A stretch of 64,000 nt of DNA from Miltoncostaea sp963770865 (GTDB lineage Bacteria > Actinomycetota > Thermoleophilia > Miltoncostaeales > Miltoncostaeaceae), in assembly GCA_963770865.1 (NCBI GenBank), contig CAVYRD010000017.1:30463-94462 (forward strand). Reading direction: 5' to 3'. The notes beneath the pieces were generated by a model. It worked only from the letters and a program-made list of their open reading frames with translations, ran no database searches and was not told the DNA's origin. This document shows positions 1 to 8,289 of the stretch, one piece after another. Positions within the stretch are counted from its first letter, which is position 1. The number at the start of each line of letters is the position of its first letter. Made by a program: the position numbers and the translations under genes.

Positions 1-2
1 AG

Positions 3-509
3 TACTGGCCGGGGACGCCGCCGGCACCGTGGCGCTTTCCCGCGCGCAACCGCATCGTGGCCGGGCTCGCGGCGGCCGTGACGGTGGTCGAGGCCGGGCG
101 CCGCTCGGGCGCCCTCATCACCGCCGACTTCGGCCTGGAGCTCGGGCGTCCGGTGCTGGCCGTGCCCGGCTGGCCGGGGGCGACCGAGTCGGAGGGCTGC
201 AACGGCCTCCTGCGCGCCGGCGCGGCGCTCCTCGAGTCGGTCGAGGACGTCGTGGCGGAGATCCCCGAGTCCGGGTGGCGCGAGCCGCCACCGCCGGCCG
301 TGTCGCCGGCGCTCGACGGGCTCGCGCGGCGCGTCCACGACGAACTGCTGCGCGAGCCGATGGGACCGGACCGCATCGCCGAGGAGCTGAGCGAGGACCC
401 GGCGGCGGTCGCCGGAGCCTTGGCGCTCCTCGAGGTGGAGGGGCTGGCGGTGCGAGGGGAGGGGCAGCGCTTCTGGGCGGCGCCGTCGCGCGCCGCCCGC
501 GCCCCGTGA
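3..509 (+). CDS. dprA: DNA processing protein DprA, C-terminal part (gene runs in from the left)
   Basis: The frame is open from base 3 with no start, so the 5' part lies outside the window. The first residues carry the DprA Rossmann-fold signature FPARNRIVAGL followed by RSGALITADF and LAVPG. The last ~60 residues form the small winged-helix domain often found at DprA C-termini (LARRVHDELL to GEGQRFWAA). In the family DprA binds single-stranded DNA and loads RecA during natural transformation. The stop lies 3 bp from the stop of the convergent pafBC gene, so there is no room for a separate terminator. Confidence 0.9.
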   Translation, partial: YWPGTPPAPWRFPARNRIVAGLAAAVTVVEAGRRSGALITADFGLELGRPVLAVPGWPGATESEGCNGLLRAGAALLESVEDVVAEIPESGWREPPPPAVSPALDGLARRVHDELLREPMGPDRIAEELSEDPAAVAGALALLEVEGLAVRGEGQRFWAAPSRAARAP

Positions 510-512
510 GCG

Positions 513-2687
513 TCAGCGGGTGGGCGCCCGCCGGCGCTGGCCGCCGCCCTGGCGGTCGGCGCCGTAGCGGCTGAGGACCTCCTCGGCGAGGTCGGCGACC
601 GTGCGCCGCAGGGCCACCGGCTCGAAGAGCACGGCGTCGCCCTGGTACTTGAGGAGCTCCTTCACGAGCCAGTCCTCGCTTGCGTAGGGGATCTCGACGA
701 GGACCGACCCGTCGGAGAAGCGCTCGCGAGAGTGGTGCTTCTCGAGCATCCAGCGGGCGAGCTCGGGGCTGCACCAGACCGATGCGCTCTGGGCGACCGT
801 CTCGCCGGGCTGGGGGTGCGCGCCCCAGGGCAGATACGGTCCGGACATCGCGATCTCGGGCCGGCGTGTGAAGTGCTCCTCGAGCAATACCGCGCTGCGG
901 ATGCGGTCGAGGCGGAAGGTCCGCTGCCCGTCGGCCCGCCGACAGAAGGCCACGACGTACCAGGCGTCCTGGGCGTTGACGAGCAGGTGCGGCTCGATGG
1001 TGCGCTTGGTGATGGCGCCTCGCGACTCGGTCCAATAGTCGATCTCGAGCAGCCGGTCCTCGCGGATCGCCTGGCTGACGGCCGCGGCGACGCCGGCGTT
1101 GGCGTTCTGGGCGCGGCCGAGCTCGACGGTCGGCAGGCCCTCGCTGCCCATCGCGGCCTCGACCTTGGCGCGGACCGAGCTGAGCGAGCCGCCGGCCTCG
1201 GTGGGCAGGCGGTCGCCGATGAAGTCGAGCGCCCACAGGAGCGCCTTGGCCTCGAGCGGGGAGAGGCGGGCCGGCCGCGAGAAGCGGTCGCCGTAGGTCT
1301 CCTTCTGCACTGCGACGGTGTCGCCCTCGATCTGGGCGTAGAGCGCGTAGCAGCCGCCGCCGAAGTTGATGAGGTTGAGCAGGCCGATGTCGTCCTCGAG
1401 GACGCGCCGGTCGAGGTTGAGCGACGCGCGCAGCTCGGCGATCGGGATGTGGGCCTCGGCGGAGTCGCCGCAGGCGGCGAGCAGGCGGGTCATGAGGGCG
1501 AGCAGGCGGGCGAAGCGCTCCGCCGGGACGACGCGCTCGGGCGTCCCCTGGCCGGCGCCGCCGGGGGCGGGGGCGGAGGGGGCGGCTGGCGCGGGAGCGG
1601 CGGCGAGGGTGGCCGCCGTGGCGGTGGCGCCGGCGGAGGCGGCCGGGGCCAGCGCGGCGGGGGCGCCGCCGTCGCCGCGATGGCGCTCGCCGACCAGCTC
1701 GAGCGCCGCGACCACGGCCTCGCGCAGCTCGGCGGGCTCGAGCACCTGGGCCTCGGCACCGAGGCCCAGGATCCAGGAGGCCAGCTCGCGGCGGTTGGAG
1801 AAGGTGGTGGTGTAGACGCCCGCGCCGTCGGCGCCGATGGCGGTGGTGCCGTAGGCGCCGAACATCTGCTCCACCCACCAGGCGATGGTCGGGGTGAGGG
1901 CGATGGTGGCGGTCTGCTCGGCGCCCTCCAGCTGCCAGGGCGCGCGGTCGCGGTAGCGCGAGAGGTCGAAGTCCTGGGGCGCGGGGAAGTCGTGCTCGGC
2001 GCGCGTCTTGAAGGTGATGCGCCCCTCGATGCGCGACAGGCGGAAGATGCGCGTGGCGTCGCGCTCGTGGGAGAAGCCGACCATGTACCAGTTGCCCGCC
2101 GAGTAGAGCAGGGAGTACGGGTCGATCTCGCGCTCGGAGCGCTCGTCGCGGCCGATCGAGTAGTAGGTGAAGCGGATCGTCTTGCGCCGGCTGATCGCCG
2201 ACTCGATCTTGGTGAGGTGGGCCGCGACCTCGGGCGAGTAGTCGCCGCCCAGCAGGTTCACCGAGACGGTGCGCGCGGCGTGGTCGTCGAGCGGGCTCGG
2301 GCGGCCGAGGGTGAGGTGCTGCAGCGCCAGCCGCAGCGGCTCGGCGTAGGCGAACTGGCCCTCGAGCAGGTAGAGGCAGGTCTGCAGGGCCGAGAGCTCG
2401 GCCGGGTCGAAGTCGAGCTCCGGCAGGTAGTAGTTCTCGGGCGGCAGCGCGTACAGGTCGCCCTGGAACGGGTCGTCGCCCGGTCGCTCGACGGCCAGGC
2501 GCAGGCCCATCGCCTCGATCTCGGCGCGATCGGCGTAGAACCGGCGCAGGAAGGCCTGCTCGGTCATGCCGCCGTAGCCCTCGACGGCCTCGTGGATCTC
2601 GTCGGCGGTCACCGGTCGCTGCTGCGACATCAGGAAGGCCACCAGCGAGAGCTGGCGGACCAGCTTGTCGTCGTCTCTCATCGCCAT
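513..2687 (-). CDS. pafBC: PafB-PafC fusion, WYL-domain transcriptional regulator
   Basis: 724 residues made of two homologous halves, each a helix-turn-helix region followed by a WYL domain. The first half has its WYL region near residues 165-245 (RFTYYSIGRDERSEREIDPY). The second begins near residue 390 and has a WYL region near 555-640 (LEIDYWTESRGAITKRTIEP). An Ala/Pro-rich linker of about 50 residues separates them. In mycobacteria PafB and PafC are separate proteins that act together as the RecA-independent DNA-damage regulator; fused forms are known in other actinobacteria. Two ATG codons lie at the 5' end; the upstream one is used here. Being next to dprA may be chance. Family assignment is firm; the target regulon is inferred. 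Confidence 0.85.
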   Translation of the reverse strand: MAMRDDDKLVRQLSLVAFLMSQQRPVTADEIHEAVEGYGGMTEQAFLRRFYADRAEIEAMGLRLAVERPGDDPFQGDLYALPPENYYLPELDFDPAELSALQTCLYLLEGQFAYAEPLRLALQHLTLGRPSPLDDHAARTVSVNLLGGDYSPEVAAHLTKIESAISRRKTIRFTYYSIGRDERSEREIDPYSLLYSAGNWYMVGFSHERDATRIFRLSRIEGRITFKTRAEHDFPAPQDFDLSRYRDRAPWQLEGAEQTATIALTPTIAWWVEQMFGAYGTTAIGADGAGVYTTTFSNRRELASWILGLGAEAQVLEPAELREAVVAALELVGERHRGDGGAPAALAPAASAGATATAATLAAAPAPAAPSAPAPGGAGQGTPERVVPAERFARLLALMTRLLAACGDSAEAHIPIAELRASLNLDRRVLEDDIGLLNLINFGGGCYALYAQIEGDTVAVQKETYGDRFSRPARLSPLEAKALLWALDFIGDRLPTEAGGSLSSVRAKVEAAMGSEGLPTVELGRAQNANAGVAAAVSQAIREDRLLEIDYWTESRGAITKRTIEPHLLVNAQDAWYVVAFCRRADGQRTFRLDRIRSAVLLEEHFTRRPEIAMSGPYLPWGAHPQPGETVAQSASVWCSPELARWMLEKHHSRERFSDGSVLVEIPYASEDWLVKELLKYQGDAVLFEPVALRRTVADLAEEVLSRYGADRQGGGQRRRAPTR

Positions 2688-2827
2688 GATCGCCCCCGCG
2701 GAACCCCTCGCTCGTAGCGGTCGATGATAGCCCAGGCCCTCTCGCCGGGCCGTTCGGCGACGCCCGCCGATGTCGCTCCGAGCGGGGAGCGCGCGGGGAC
2801 GGGCCGGATGGCGGGGGCGCGGCTCAT
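2678..2827 (-). CDS. Possible 49-residue ORF bridging the prenyltransferase gene and pafBC
   Basis: An ATG at 2827 overlaps the stop of the upstream prenyltransferase gene as ATGA. The frame then runs to a stop that overlaps the first codons of pafBC. The tail reads ERAWAIIDRYERGVPRG. No domain is recognised. The support is the exact 4-bp overlap and the lack of any other gene in this spacer. It could equally be a leader that is translated only to pass ribosomes to pafBC, or a chance open frame. Confidence 0.3.
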   Translation of the reverse strand: MSRAPAIRPVPARSPLGATSAGVAERPGERAWAIIDRYERGVPRGRSWR

Positions 2828-3855
2828 GAGCGGCGCTCCACGGCGGGGTGCGGGCGGGAGCGTGCGGCCATCAGGTCGCGGTGGGCGGCGCCCGAGAGCA
2901 CGAGCTCGACCGGCACGAGCACGACGGCCGGCACGAGCGCCCACGTGAGCCCCGGCGCGAGGGCGGCGGCCGTGAGGAGGCCGGAGGCCATGCCGAGCAG
3001 GATCACGCCGAGCTCGGCGCGGGTGACGGACTCGGGGTCGTCGGGCGTGACGGTGGCGTGCAGCACGAGCGCGAGGGCGAAGCCGACGGCGGCGATGGCG
3101 AAGGCGTCGTGCACCAGGACCGTGAGGAGCATCGCCCCGGCCAGGGCGATCGACGCCCAGAGCACCGCGTAGCGGCGGCCGGCGCCCGCGAGCAGCACGA
3201 TGGTGGTCGTCTTGGGCGGGAAGGCGCGGCTGTCGGGGATGCGGTCGAGGTAGTGGTGCATCATCAGCATCGCGACGCAGGACGCCGCGTAGGCGATCCC
3301 GGCCAGGGCCACCCCGCCCGACAGGTGGCCGCGCTGCAGCACGTAGGCGCCGGTCGTGCAGCCCCAGATGCACGCGAACGCGATCGTCTCGCCGGAGAAG
3401 GGCCGGTAGGCCGCCCGCACCGGCGGCAGCGTGTAGAAGACCGCACCCGCGAGGCCGGCGAGCCCGTAGAGCACGAGCACCCAGCCCCAGGTCGCGGCGG
3501 CGGCGATGCCGATCAGCGCGGCGGCCAGCGCGGCCGCGGCCCCGATCGCGGCCAGGGCGCGGGGGCCGAGGAGGCCGGACGCGATCACCTTGCTGCCGCC
3601 GCTGATCACGCGAGGCGAGGGGTCGCGGTCGGTGCCCGAGCGCCAGTCGGCGATCTCGTTGACGCAGTGCGCCACGAGGCCCTGGAGGAGCAGGCCGACG
3701 GCGACGGCGGCGAGGTAGCCGGGCACCGAGACGCCCCCGCCGTCCCTCCACGCGAGCGCGGTGCCGAGCGTGATCGCGGTGTAGGACCACAGGAGCACCG
3801 GGATGATCCGGATCTCCAGCCAGAGGCCCAGCAGCGCGCGGCGAAGGCCGGCCAT
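2824..3855 (-). CDS. UbiA-family membrane prenyltransferase (MenA-like)
   Basis: 343 residues, strongly hydrophobic, with about eight membrane segments. Two Asp-rich motifs match the UbiA superfamily: NEIADWRSGTDRD near residue 65 and YLDRIPDSRAFPPKT near residue 202. They bind Mg and the prenyl diphosphate. Such enzymes attach a polyprenyl chain to an aromatic acceptor in the membrane. Because mqnE of the futalosine pathway lies about 6 kb away, a role in menaquinone synthesis is plausible, but the acceptor cannot be read from the sequence. Start is ATG; the gene is probably co-transcribed with pafBC downstream. Confidence 0.8.
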   Translation of the reverse strand: MAGLRRALLGLWLEIRIIPVLLWSYTAITLGTALAWRDGGGVSVPGYLAAVAVGLLLQGLVAHCVNEIADWRSGTDRDPSPRVISGGSKVIASGLLGPRALAAIGAAAALAAALIGIAAAATWGWVLVLYGLAGLAGAVFYTLPPVRAAYRPFSGETIAFACIWGCTTGAYVLQRGHLSGGVALAGIAYAASCVAMLMMHHYLDRIPDSRAFPPKTTTIVLLAGAGRRYAVLWASIALAGAMLLTVLVHDAFAIAAVGFALALVLHATVTPDDPESVTRAELGVILLGMASGLLTAAALAPGLTWALVPAVVLVPVELVLSGAAHRDLMAARSRPHPAVERRS

Positions 3856-3900
3856 GCGTCACCCTATCCCGCCGTCGCGCCCCGCTGGTACCCTGCGGGC

Positions 3901-4170
3901 GTGTCGGTCTACCAGCACGTCCACGACGTCCCGGACGAGGACGAGCTCGCGCAGCTCGTCGGCGCGGCGACCCCGCACTTCGCGTTCCAGGCCTACGACC
4001 GCGTGAAGCAGTACGCCGACGCGCTGGGGCCGGACCACCCGCGCCAGGCCGAGCTGGCCGCGCACCTCGCGCGCCTCGACCGGCTGGGGCGCGAGGGCGA
4101 GTCCGCCGGCGTCAGCGCCCTGGACCTGCCCCCGCGGGCTCCGCTCGCGGCTCTCCGTCCGGCCCGCTGA
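3901..4170 (+). CDS. Conserved-looking small protein of unknown function
   Basis: 89 residues from a GTG start. The N-terminus VYQHVHDVPDEDELAQLVG is acidic and His-rich, and the middle is amphipathic helix (ELAAHLARLDRLGREGE). No signal peptide, membrane segment or known motif is seen. It diverges from the prenyltransferase gene with about 45 bp between starts. Its last 59 bp overlap the 3' end of the Nudix gene on the other strand, so the Pro/Ala-rich tail may be poorly conserved. Codon use fits its neighbours. Function unknown. Confidence 0.6.
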   Translation: MSVYQHVHDVPDEDELAQLVGAATPHFAFQAYDRVKQYADALGPDHPRQAELAAHLARLDRLGREGESAGVSALDLPPRAPLAALRPAR

Positions 4171-4771
4171 GGGCGTAGCGGGCCACCGCGCAGAACGTCC
4201 GCAGGATGCGGGCGGTCGCGCCCCACACGTCCTCGCCGGCCAGGGGATAGCGCAGCGCGAGGGGCTCGGGGTCGGGCGGCAGCGCGACGTCGGCGGCCAG
4301 CAGGTCGGTCACCCGCACGTCGATGATGCGCGCGACCTCGGCGTCGCTCGGCCTCGCGGCGACCGCGCCGGTGTGCACGGCCACGAACGGGCGGATGATG
4401 AACCCGGAGACCATCGTGGAGACGTCGTCCAGCTCGCCCACCACGCGCAGGGCCGAGCGCGGGATGCCGACCTCCTCCTCGGTCTCGCGCAGGGCGGCGT
4501 CCCGGGCGGACGCGTCGCCGCGGTCGATGACCCCACCGGGGAGGGCGATCTGGCCCGGGTGGGAGGGGAGGTGGTCGGTGCGCTTGGTGAGCAGCAGGTG
4601 CGGCTCCTCGTGACGGTCGTGCAGAACCAGCAGCACCGCGGCGCGGCGCCCCGGGCCGGGCACCTCGCGCGGGACCCGGGCGCGGAGGGCGCGCTCGAGC
4701 ACGTCTCCCAGGCCCGCCGCGTCGGGGAGCCGGGCGGGGGGCGGGGGAGGTGCCGGTACGGCGGGCGTCAC
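4112..4771 (-). CDS. Nudix hydrolase, CoA-pyrophosphatase-like
   Basis: 219 residues from a GTG start; the frame remains open further upstream but lacks conserved sequence there. The Nudix box is complete: GG, then REtEEEVG, inside ALPGGVIDRGDASARDAALR and the following residues. The preceding LLTKRTDHLPSHPGQIALPG is the UPF0035-type signature typical of the YeaB/NudL subgroup, which cleaves CoA or acyl-CoA to phosphopantetheine and 3',5'-ADP. Substrate is inferred from that signature only. It sits tail-to-tail with the small protein at 3901. Confidence 0.8.
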   Translation of the reverse strand: MTPAVPAPPPPPARLPDAAGLGDVLERALRARVPREVPGPGRRAAVLLVLHDRHEEPHLLLTKRTDHLPSHPGQIALPGGVIDRGDASARDAALRETEEEVGIPRSALRVVGELDDVSTMVSGFIIRPFVAVHTGAVAARPSDAEVARIIDVRVTDLLAADVALPPDPEPLALRYPLAGEDVWGATARILRTFCAVARYALSGPDGEPRAEPAGAGPGR

Positions 4772-4833
4772 GACGCCGAGTGTACGCGGGGCCGTCCTGC
4801 ACGCCGTCTCCCGCGTCTGCAACAGTGAGGACC

Positions 4834-5535
4834 GTGAGCGGAGCCTCCAAACCCGACGACGTGGTGGGCGACCTCGTCGTCCGGCTCTCCCGCGCGCGCG
4901 ACGCCGCAGCCGGCCTGAGCGGGCGCGACCCGCTCGGCGTGCGGGCCGTCGAGCCGGCGCTGGGGCGCCGCAGCTACCTGGTGGCCTTCGAGGGCCCGGC
5001 CTTCCTCTGCCTGGCGTGGGACATGTCCGCCGAGGTGGACGAGCGCCGCGCCCGCGAGGCGGCGTCGGCCGGCCTGCTGTGGGAGAGCGTGGAGACGCTG
5101 GTGGACGCGGATGCACTGCGCGACCTGGCCCGTGCCGTCGGCCGCCTGCTGGCGCTGGGCGACGAGCCGCGCGAGGTGGCGGCGTCGCTCGAGACCGTCG
5201 CGGCGCGGGCCCTCGACCTGGCGGCGTGGCGCGAGGAGCCCGTCCGCGCCCTCGCCTCCCTGCCGGACCTGGACCAGGCGATCGGCCTGCACGAGCGGCT
5301 GGTGGGCGCCTGGGCGCGCTTCGTGCGGGCCTCGGAGCCGCTGGTCGAGGTGCAGGACACGCTGACGCCCGAGCTCGTGGCCGCCCTGCGCGAGGTGGAG
5401 GAGGCCGCGGCGCGGGCCGGGGCCCCCGAGCGGCTGGCCGACCGCCTGGCGGGCGCGATGCCCGGGTGCGAGGAGGGGGCGGGCCAGATCGTCGCGGCCC
5501 ACGTCACGCGCCTGCGCCCCGAGGGCGCGCGATGA
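4834..5535 (+). CDS. Hypothetical protein, first gene of a coupled trio
   Basis: 233 residues from GTG 4834, preceded by a short purine-rich stretch (gagga). It is mostly Ala/Leu/Glu-rich helix without membrane segments or a signal peptide. A conserved-looking patch RRSYLVAFEGPAFLCLAWD lies near residue 45. The stop overlaps the ATG of the next gene as ATGA, so translation of the two is likely coupled. I do not recognise a family. The context (an ABM-like protein and a dehydrogenase-family enzyme) suggests an accessory metabolic role, which is inference. Confidence 0.65.
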   Translation: MSGASKPDDVVGDLVVRLSRARDAAAGLSGRDPLGVRAVEPALGRRSYLVAFEGPAFLCLAWDMSAEVDERRAREAASAGLLWESVETLVDADALRDLARAVGRLLALGDEPREVAASLETVAARALDLAAWREEPVRALASLPDLDQAIGLHERLVGAWARFVRASEPLVEVQDTLTPELVAALREVEEAAARAGAPERLADRLAGAMPGCEEGAGQIVAAHVTRLRPEGAR

Positions 5536-5819
5536 GCCCCTTCGGCACCGAGGTGTCCTTCCGCCTCGGTCCCGGCACGCTGGACGAGGCCCGGGACATC
5601 GCCGCGCGCCTCGGGGCCGCCGCCGCCGGCTGCCGCCGGCACGTGCTGTTCGTCGACGCCGAGGCCGGCGAGTACGGCTGCCTGGCCGAGTGGGACCGCC
5701 GCGAGGACGCCGAGGGATTCATGCGGCGCCCGGCCACGGCCGAGGAGATCGACGTGCTCGGCGCCCGCATCGGCAAGCAGCCCCGCATCCGCGTGTACGC
5801 GATGGAGGAGACGGCGTGA
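5532..5819 (+). CDS. Small dimeric alpha-beta barrel protein (ABM-like)
   Basis: 95 residues. The pattern of strand, helix, strand and AEWDRREDAEGFMRRP resembles the antibiotic-biosynthesis-monooxygenase (ABM) ferredoxin-like fold, in which a Trp-containing strand precedes a helix. Many such proteins have no proven enzyme activity. It starts inside the stop of the upstream gene (ATGA) and its own stop overlaps the GTG of the dehydrogenase gene (GTGA), so all three are probably made in step. Fold assignment is moderate; function unknown. Confidence 0.6.
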   Translation: MSPFGTEVSFRLGPGTLDEARDIAARLGAAAAGCRRHVLFVDAEAGEYGCLAEWDRREDAEGFMRRPATAEEIDVLGARIGKQPRIRVYAMEETA

Positions 5820-6922
5820 CCGACGACACCGCACCCAGGACGCTCGTCGTGATGGAGGGCGACCAGACCGGCCAGGAGCTCCTGGAGGAGGCCCTGCGGG
5901 TCATCGAGCCCGGCGTCACGGGCCTGCCGCTGCTCATCGAGCGCTACGACCTGTCGCTGGAGAACCGCCGGCTGACCAAGAACCAGGTCGTCTTCGACGC
6001 CGCCGAGGCCACCAAGCGCCACGGCTTCGGCCTCAAGGCGGCGACGGTCACGCCCGAGGACGCGGGCGACGTCGGCAGCCCCAACGCCCTGCTGCGCGAG
6101 GCGATCGGCGGCAAGGTCATCATCCGCACCGGCCGGCGCCTGTCCGGCGTGCGCCCGCTCGGCGGCATCCACGCGCCGATCTCGATCGTGCGGATGGCCG
6201 TCAACGACGCCTACAACGCGCGCGAGTACCGGGAGACCGAGGGCGACGACGAGATCGCCTGGCGCGTCGAGCGCATCTCGCGGCGCACCTGCCGCGCCGT
6301 GGCCGAGTTCTCATTCCAGCAGGCGCGCCGGATGCACGCGACGGTCTTCGGTGGCCCCAAGTGGACCGTCTCGCCGGTCTACGAGGGGATGCTGAAGGAG
6401 GAGCTCGACGCGGCGGCGCTGCGCCACCCGGACGTCCGCTACAAGCCGCTGCTCATCGACGCCCTCTACGCCGCGCTCATCAGCCACACCGGCGACGCGC
6501 TCGTGGTGCCGGCCCTCAACCGCGACGGCGACTGCCTGTCGGACATGGTGCTGCAGCTCTTCGGCTCGATCGCCGGCGCCGAGTCGCAGCTGCTGGCCTT
6601 CGACGAGGAGTTCCGCGCGTCGGCCGTGATGGCCGAGGCGCCGCACGGCACCGCGCCGACCCTGCAGGGCAAGAACGTCGCCAACCCGCTCGCGATGATC
6701 CTCGCCGCCGCCTCGGTGCTGCCGTACATGGGCGGCGCCCACGCGCCGGTGGTCTCGCGCGCGATCTACGAGGGCGCGCTCGAGTCGATCAGCGACGGCA
6801 TACGCACCGCCGACCTCGGCGGCGACGTCGGCACCGACGACTTCACCGACGAGGTGATCAAGCGGGTGCGCACCAAGCTCGACGTGTGGTCGGCGCTCGG
6901 CGAGAGCGCCATGCGCTTCTAG
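5816..6922 (+). CDS. Isocitrate/isopropylmalate dehydrogenase family protein
   Basis: 368 residues from GTG 5816. The C-terminal half has the family landmarks: ALNRDGDCLSDM (metal-binding Asp region), EAPHGTAPTLQGKNVANP (the HGxAP..GK..ANP coenzyme loop) and GTDDFTDEVIKRV. The middle is atypical: the usual Arg/Tyr substrate segment is replaced by GVRPLGGIHAPISIVRMA, and the candidate Lys lies in GGPKWTVSPVYEGML. So the fold is clear but the substrate is not, and this may be neither a classical ICDH nor LeuB. The TAG stop lies inside the left TCTAGA of the IS110 insertion, so the coding region is intact but its native terminator has been pushed 1.4 kb downstream. Confidence 0.82.
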   Translation: MTDDTAPRTLVVMEGDQTGQELLEEALRVIEPGVTGLPLLIERYDLSLENRRLTKNQVVFDAAEATKRHGFGLKAATVTPEDAGDVGSPNALLREAIGGKVIIRTGRRLSGVRPLGGIHAPISIVRMAVNDAYNAREYRETEGDDEIAWRVERISRRTCRAVAEFSFQQARRMHATVFGGPKWTVSPVYEGMLKEELDAAALRHPDVRYKPLLIDALYAALISHTGDALVVPALNRDGDCLSDMVLQLFGSIAGAESQLLAFDEEFRASAVMAEAPHGTAPTLQGKNVANPLAMILAAASVLPYMGGAHAPVVSRAIYEGALESISDGIRTADLGGDVGTDDFTDEVIKRVRTKLDVWSALGESAMRF

Positions 6923-6943
6923 ACATCCCACGGTTACAGGGAG

Positions 6944-8158
6944 TCAAGCGGCCAAGGGCAGAGTCTCTGGCCAGGCGACCTCCTCTCGGTAGCTCTCGCG
7001 CCGCCAGAGGCAGGTGTGCAGGATGCCGACCCAGCGGTTGGCGAGCTGGCGGGTTGCCTGGGAGTGGCTCTTGCCGCGAGCCCGCAGGGCGTCGTAGTAC
7101 TGGCGCGCTCCGGGGCTTGGGGTGAGTGAACAGAACGCCCACAGCTGACAGGCATCGGCCAGGCGCCGGTTGCGTGCCACCCGTGCCAGCACGACCAGGC
7201 TCCGGCCGGACGCCTTTGTGATCGGGGCGGTCCCCGCATATGCCTTTCTGCCTCTAGCATCGGCAAAGCGACTCGGGTCATCCCCGAACTCGCCAAGCAC
7301 CCGGGCGCCGAGGACCAGGCCGAGTCCGGGAAGACTGCGCAGGATCTCGGCGTCCGGGTGACGATCAAAGTGCTCCGCCAGCGCCCCCTCGAGCTCAGCG
7401 ATCTGGGCGTTCAGCGACACCAGCACGCCGACGCGGGCCGCGCTCGCCGCGCCGAAGGCGTCGGCCACCAGATCGGCCGTCTGGGGCTGGTCGGCGCGTA
7501 GGGCCTGCTGGATCTCGGCTGCGCGCCGCTCGAGGTGACGCTCACGGCCGCCGCGACGAAGGGCCGAGGCGATCTTCGCCCGTGAGAGCGCCCGGGCCAG
7601 ATCGGGCGTCGGGGCGATCGCGAGGATCGCCAGCGCATCGGATGAGGCCAGGTCGGTGCCAAACGCCTGAAGGGCGCCGGGGAAGTAGTCGCGCAGCGCC
7701 GAGCGCAACCCGTTCACCTGGCGCGCGCGCATCCACACCAGGCCCTGATGGGCCCGGGCGAGGACTCGGATCGCGCCGGCCTCATCCGAGTCACCGGCCA
7801 GTGAGCGGTGGTTGTGGCGGTCGGTGCGCACCAGGTCGGCCAGCAGCTTGGCATCACCGGCATCGGACTTGGCCCCTGATGTCGCATGGCGATCGCGGTA
7901 GCGACTGGCCGCGTGTGGGTTGATGGCGTACACCTGATAGCCGGCGCCCGCGAGCGAATCGACGATCAGGCCGCGATCGATCTCGATGCCGACCACGACC
8001 TCAGACGGATCCTCGGCGTGATCGGCGACGAGCGCGTGCAGCTGGGCGAGCCCCGCCACACCGATCCCGAGACGCCCTCGAGCGAGCACCAGGCCCACCT
8101 CATCCATCACCAGCACGTCGTTGTGGGCCTCGGCCCAGTTGACGCCCACGAAGATCAC
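6944..8158 (-). CDS. IS110-family transposase (DEDD RuvC-like plus Transposase_20)
   Basis: 404 residues from a GTG start. The N-terminal RuvC-like domain shows VVVGIEIDRGLIVDSL (catalytic Glu) and SGAKSDAGDAKLLADLVRTD (two Asp). The C-terminal Transposase_20 domain shows LPGLGLVLGARVLGEFGD and AYAGTAPITKASGRS, including the conserved Ser. One key residue differs: the first catalytic Asp, expected in a GxDWAEAH context, is Asn (GVNWAEAH, residue 7), a change explained by one GAC-to-AAC transition. The rest of the frame is intact, so the copy looks recent but may be catalytically impaired. Confidence 0.92.
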   Translation of the reverse strand: MIFVGVNWAEAHNDVLVMDEVGLVLARGRLGIGVAGLAQLHALVADHAEDPSEVVVGIEIDRGLIVDSLAGAGYQVYAINPHAASRYRDRHATSGAKSDAGDAKLLADLVRTDRHNHRSLAGDSDEAGAIRVLARAHQGLVWMRARQVNGLRSALRDYFPGALQAFGTDLASSDALAILAIAPTPDLARALSRAKIASALRRGGRERHLERRAAEIQQALRADQPQTADLVADAFGAASAARVGVLVSLNAQIAELEGALAEHFDRHPDAEILRSLPGLGLVLGARVLGEFGDDPSRFADARGRKAYAGTAPITKASGRSLVVLARVARNRRLADACQLWAFCSLTPSPGARQYYDALRARGKSHSQATRQLANRWVGILHTCLWRRESYREEVAWPETLPLAA

Positions 8159-8289
8159 GGCTGCCCCCTCGGATCGACTCGCCTGCTCCGAGCCCGAGAA
8201 GTCCGCGGCGAACTAATGGATCAGTGCTCTCACCGGCACGCCATCCCACCAGCCGTCTGACTCCTCGCCGACCGGCAGGGGCACGCTCT
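8159..8289 (-). ncRNA. Candidate bridge RNA region of the IS110 element
   Basis: About 130 nt of non-coding sequence lie between the left end of the element and the transposase start. In IS110-group elements this interval encodes the bridge RNA, which pairs with target and donor DNA. On the minus strand it holds ACTTCT (plus-strand 8197-8202), the same six bases that lie left of and include the CT core of the reconstructed target (plus-strand 8290-8295). That could be a left target guide. I did not find an equally clear right guide, and no folding was computed. Family knowledge supports the location; the guide match is tentative. Confidence 0.4.

Larger units (their letters stand above)
6921..8289 (-). 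mobile_element. IS110-family insertion sequence, about 1.37 kb
   Basis: The element carries one transposase gene on the minus strand and lies between two copies of TCTAGA (6918-6923 and 8287-8292), giving a unit of 1369 bp. Removing one unit rejoins the dehydrogenase stop codon to a hairpin at 8300-8322 that looks like its native terminator. There are no terminal inverted repeats and no long target duplication, as expected for IS110, which recombines at a short shared core. Each TCTAGA contains a CT, the core used by the well-studied IS621. Exact ends cannot be fixed within the shared hexamer. Confidence 0.75.

Noticed and set aside
732..2717. 661-codon open frame on the plus strand opposite pafBC
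   Set aside because: It mirrors the coding strand of a clear regulator gene; high GC removes stops from the antisense frame and the translation has no domain features.
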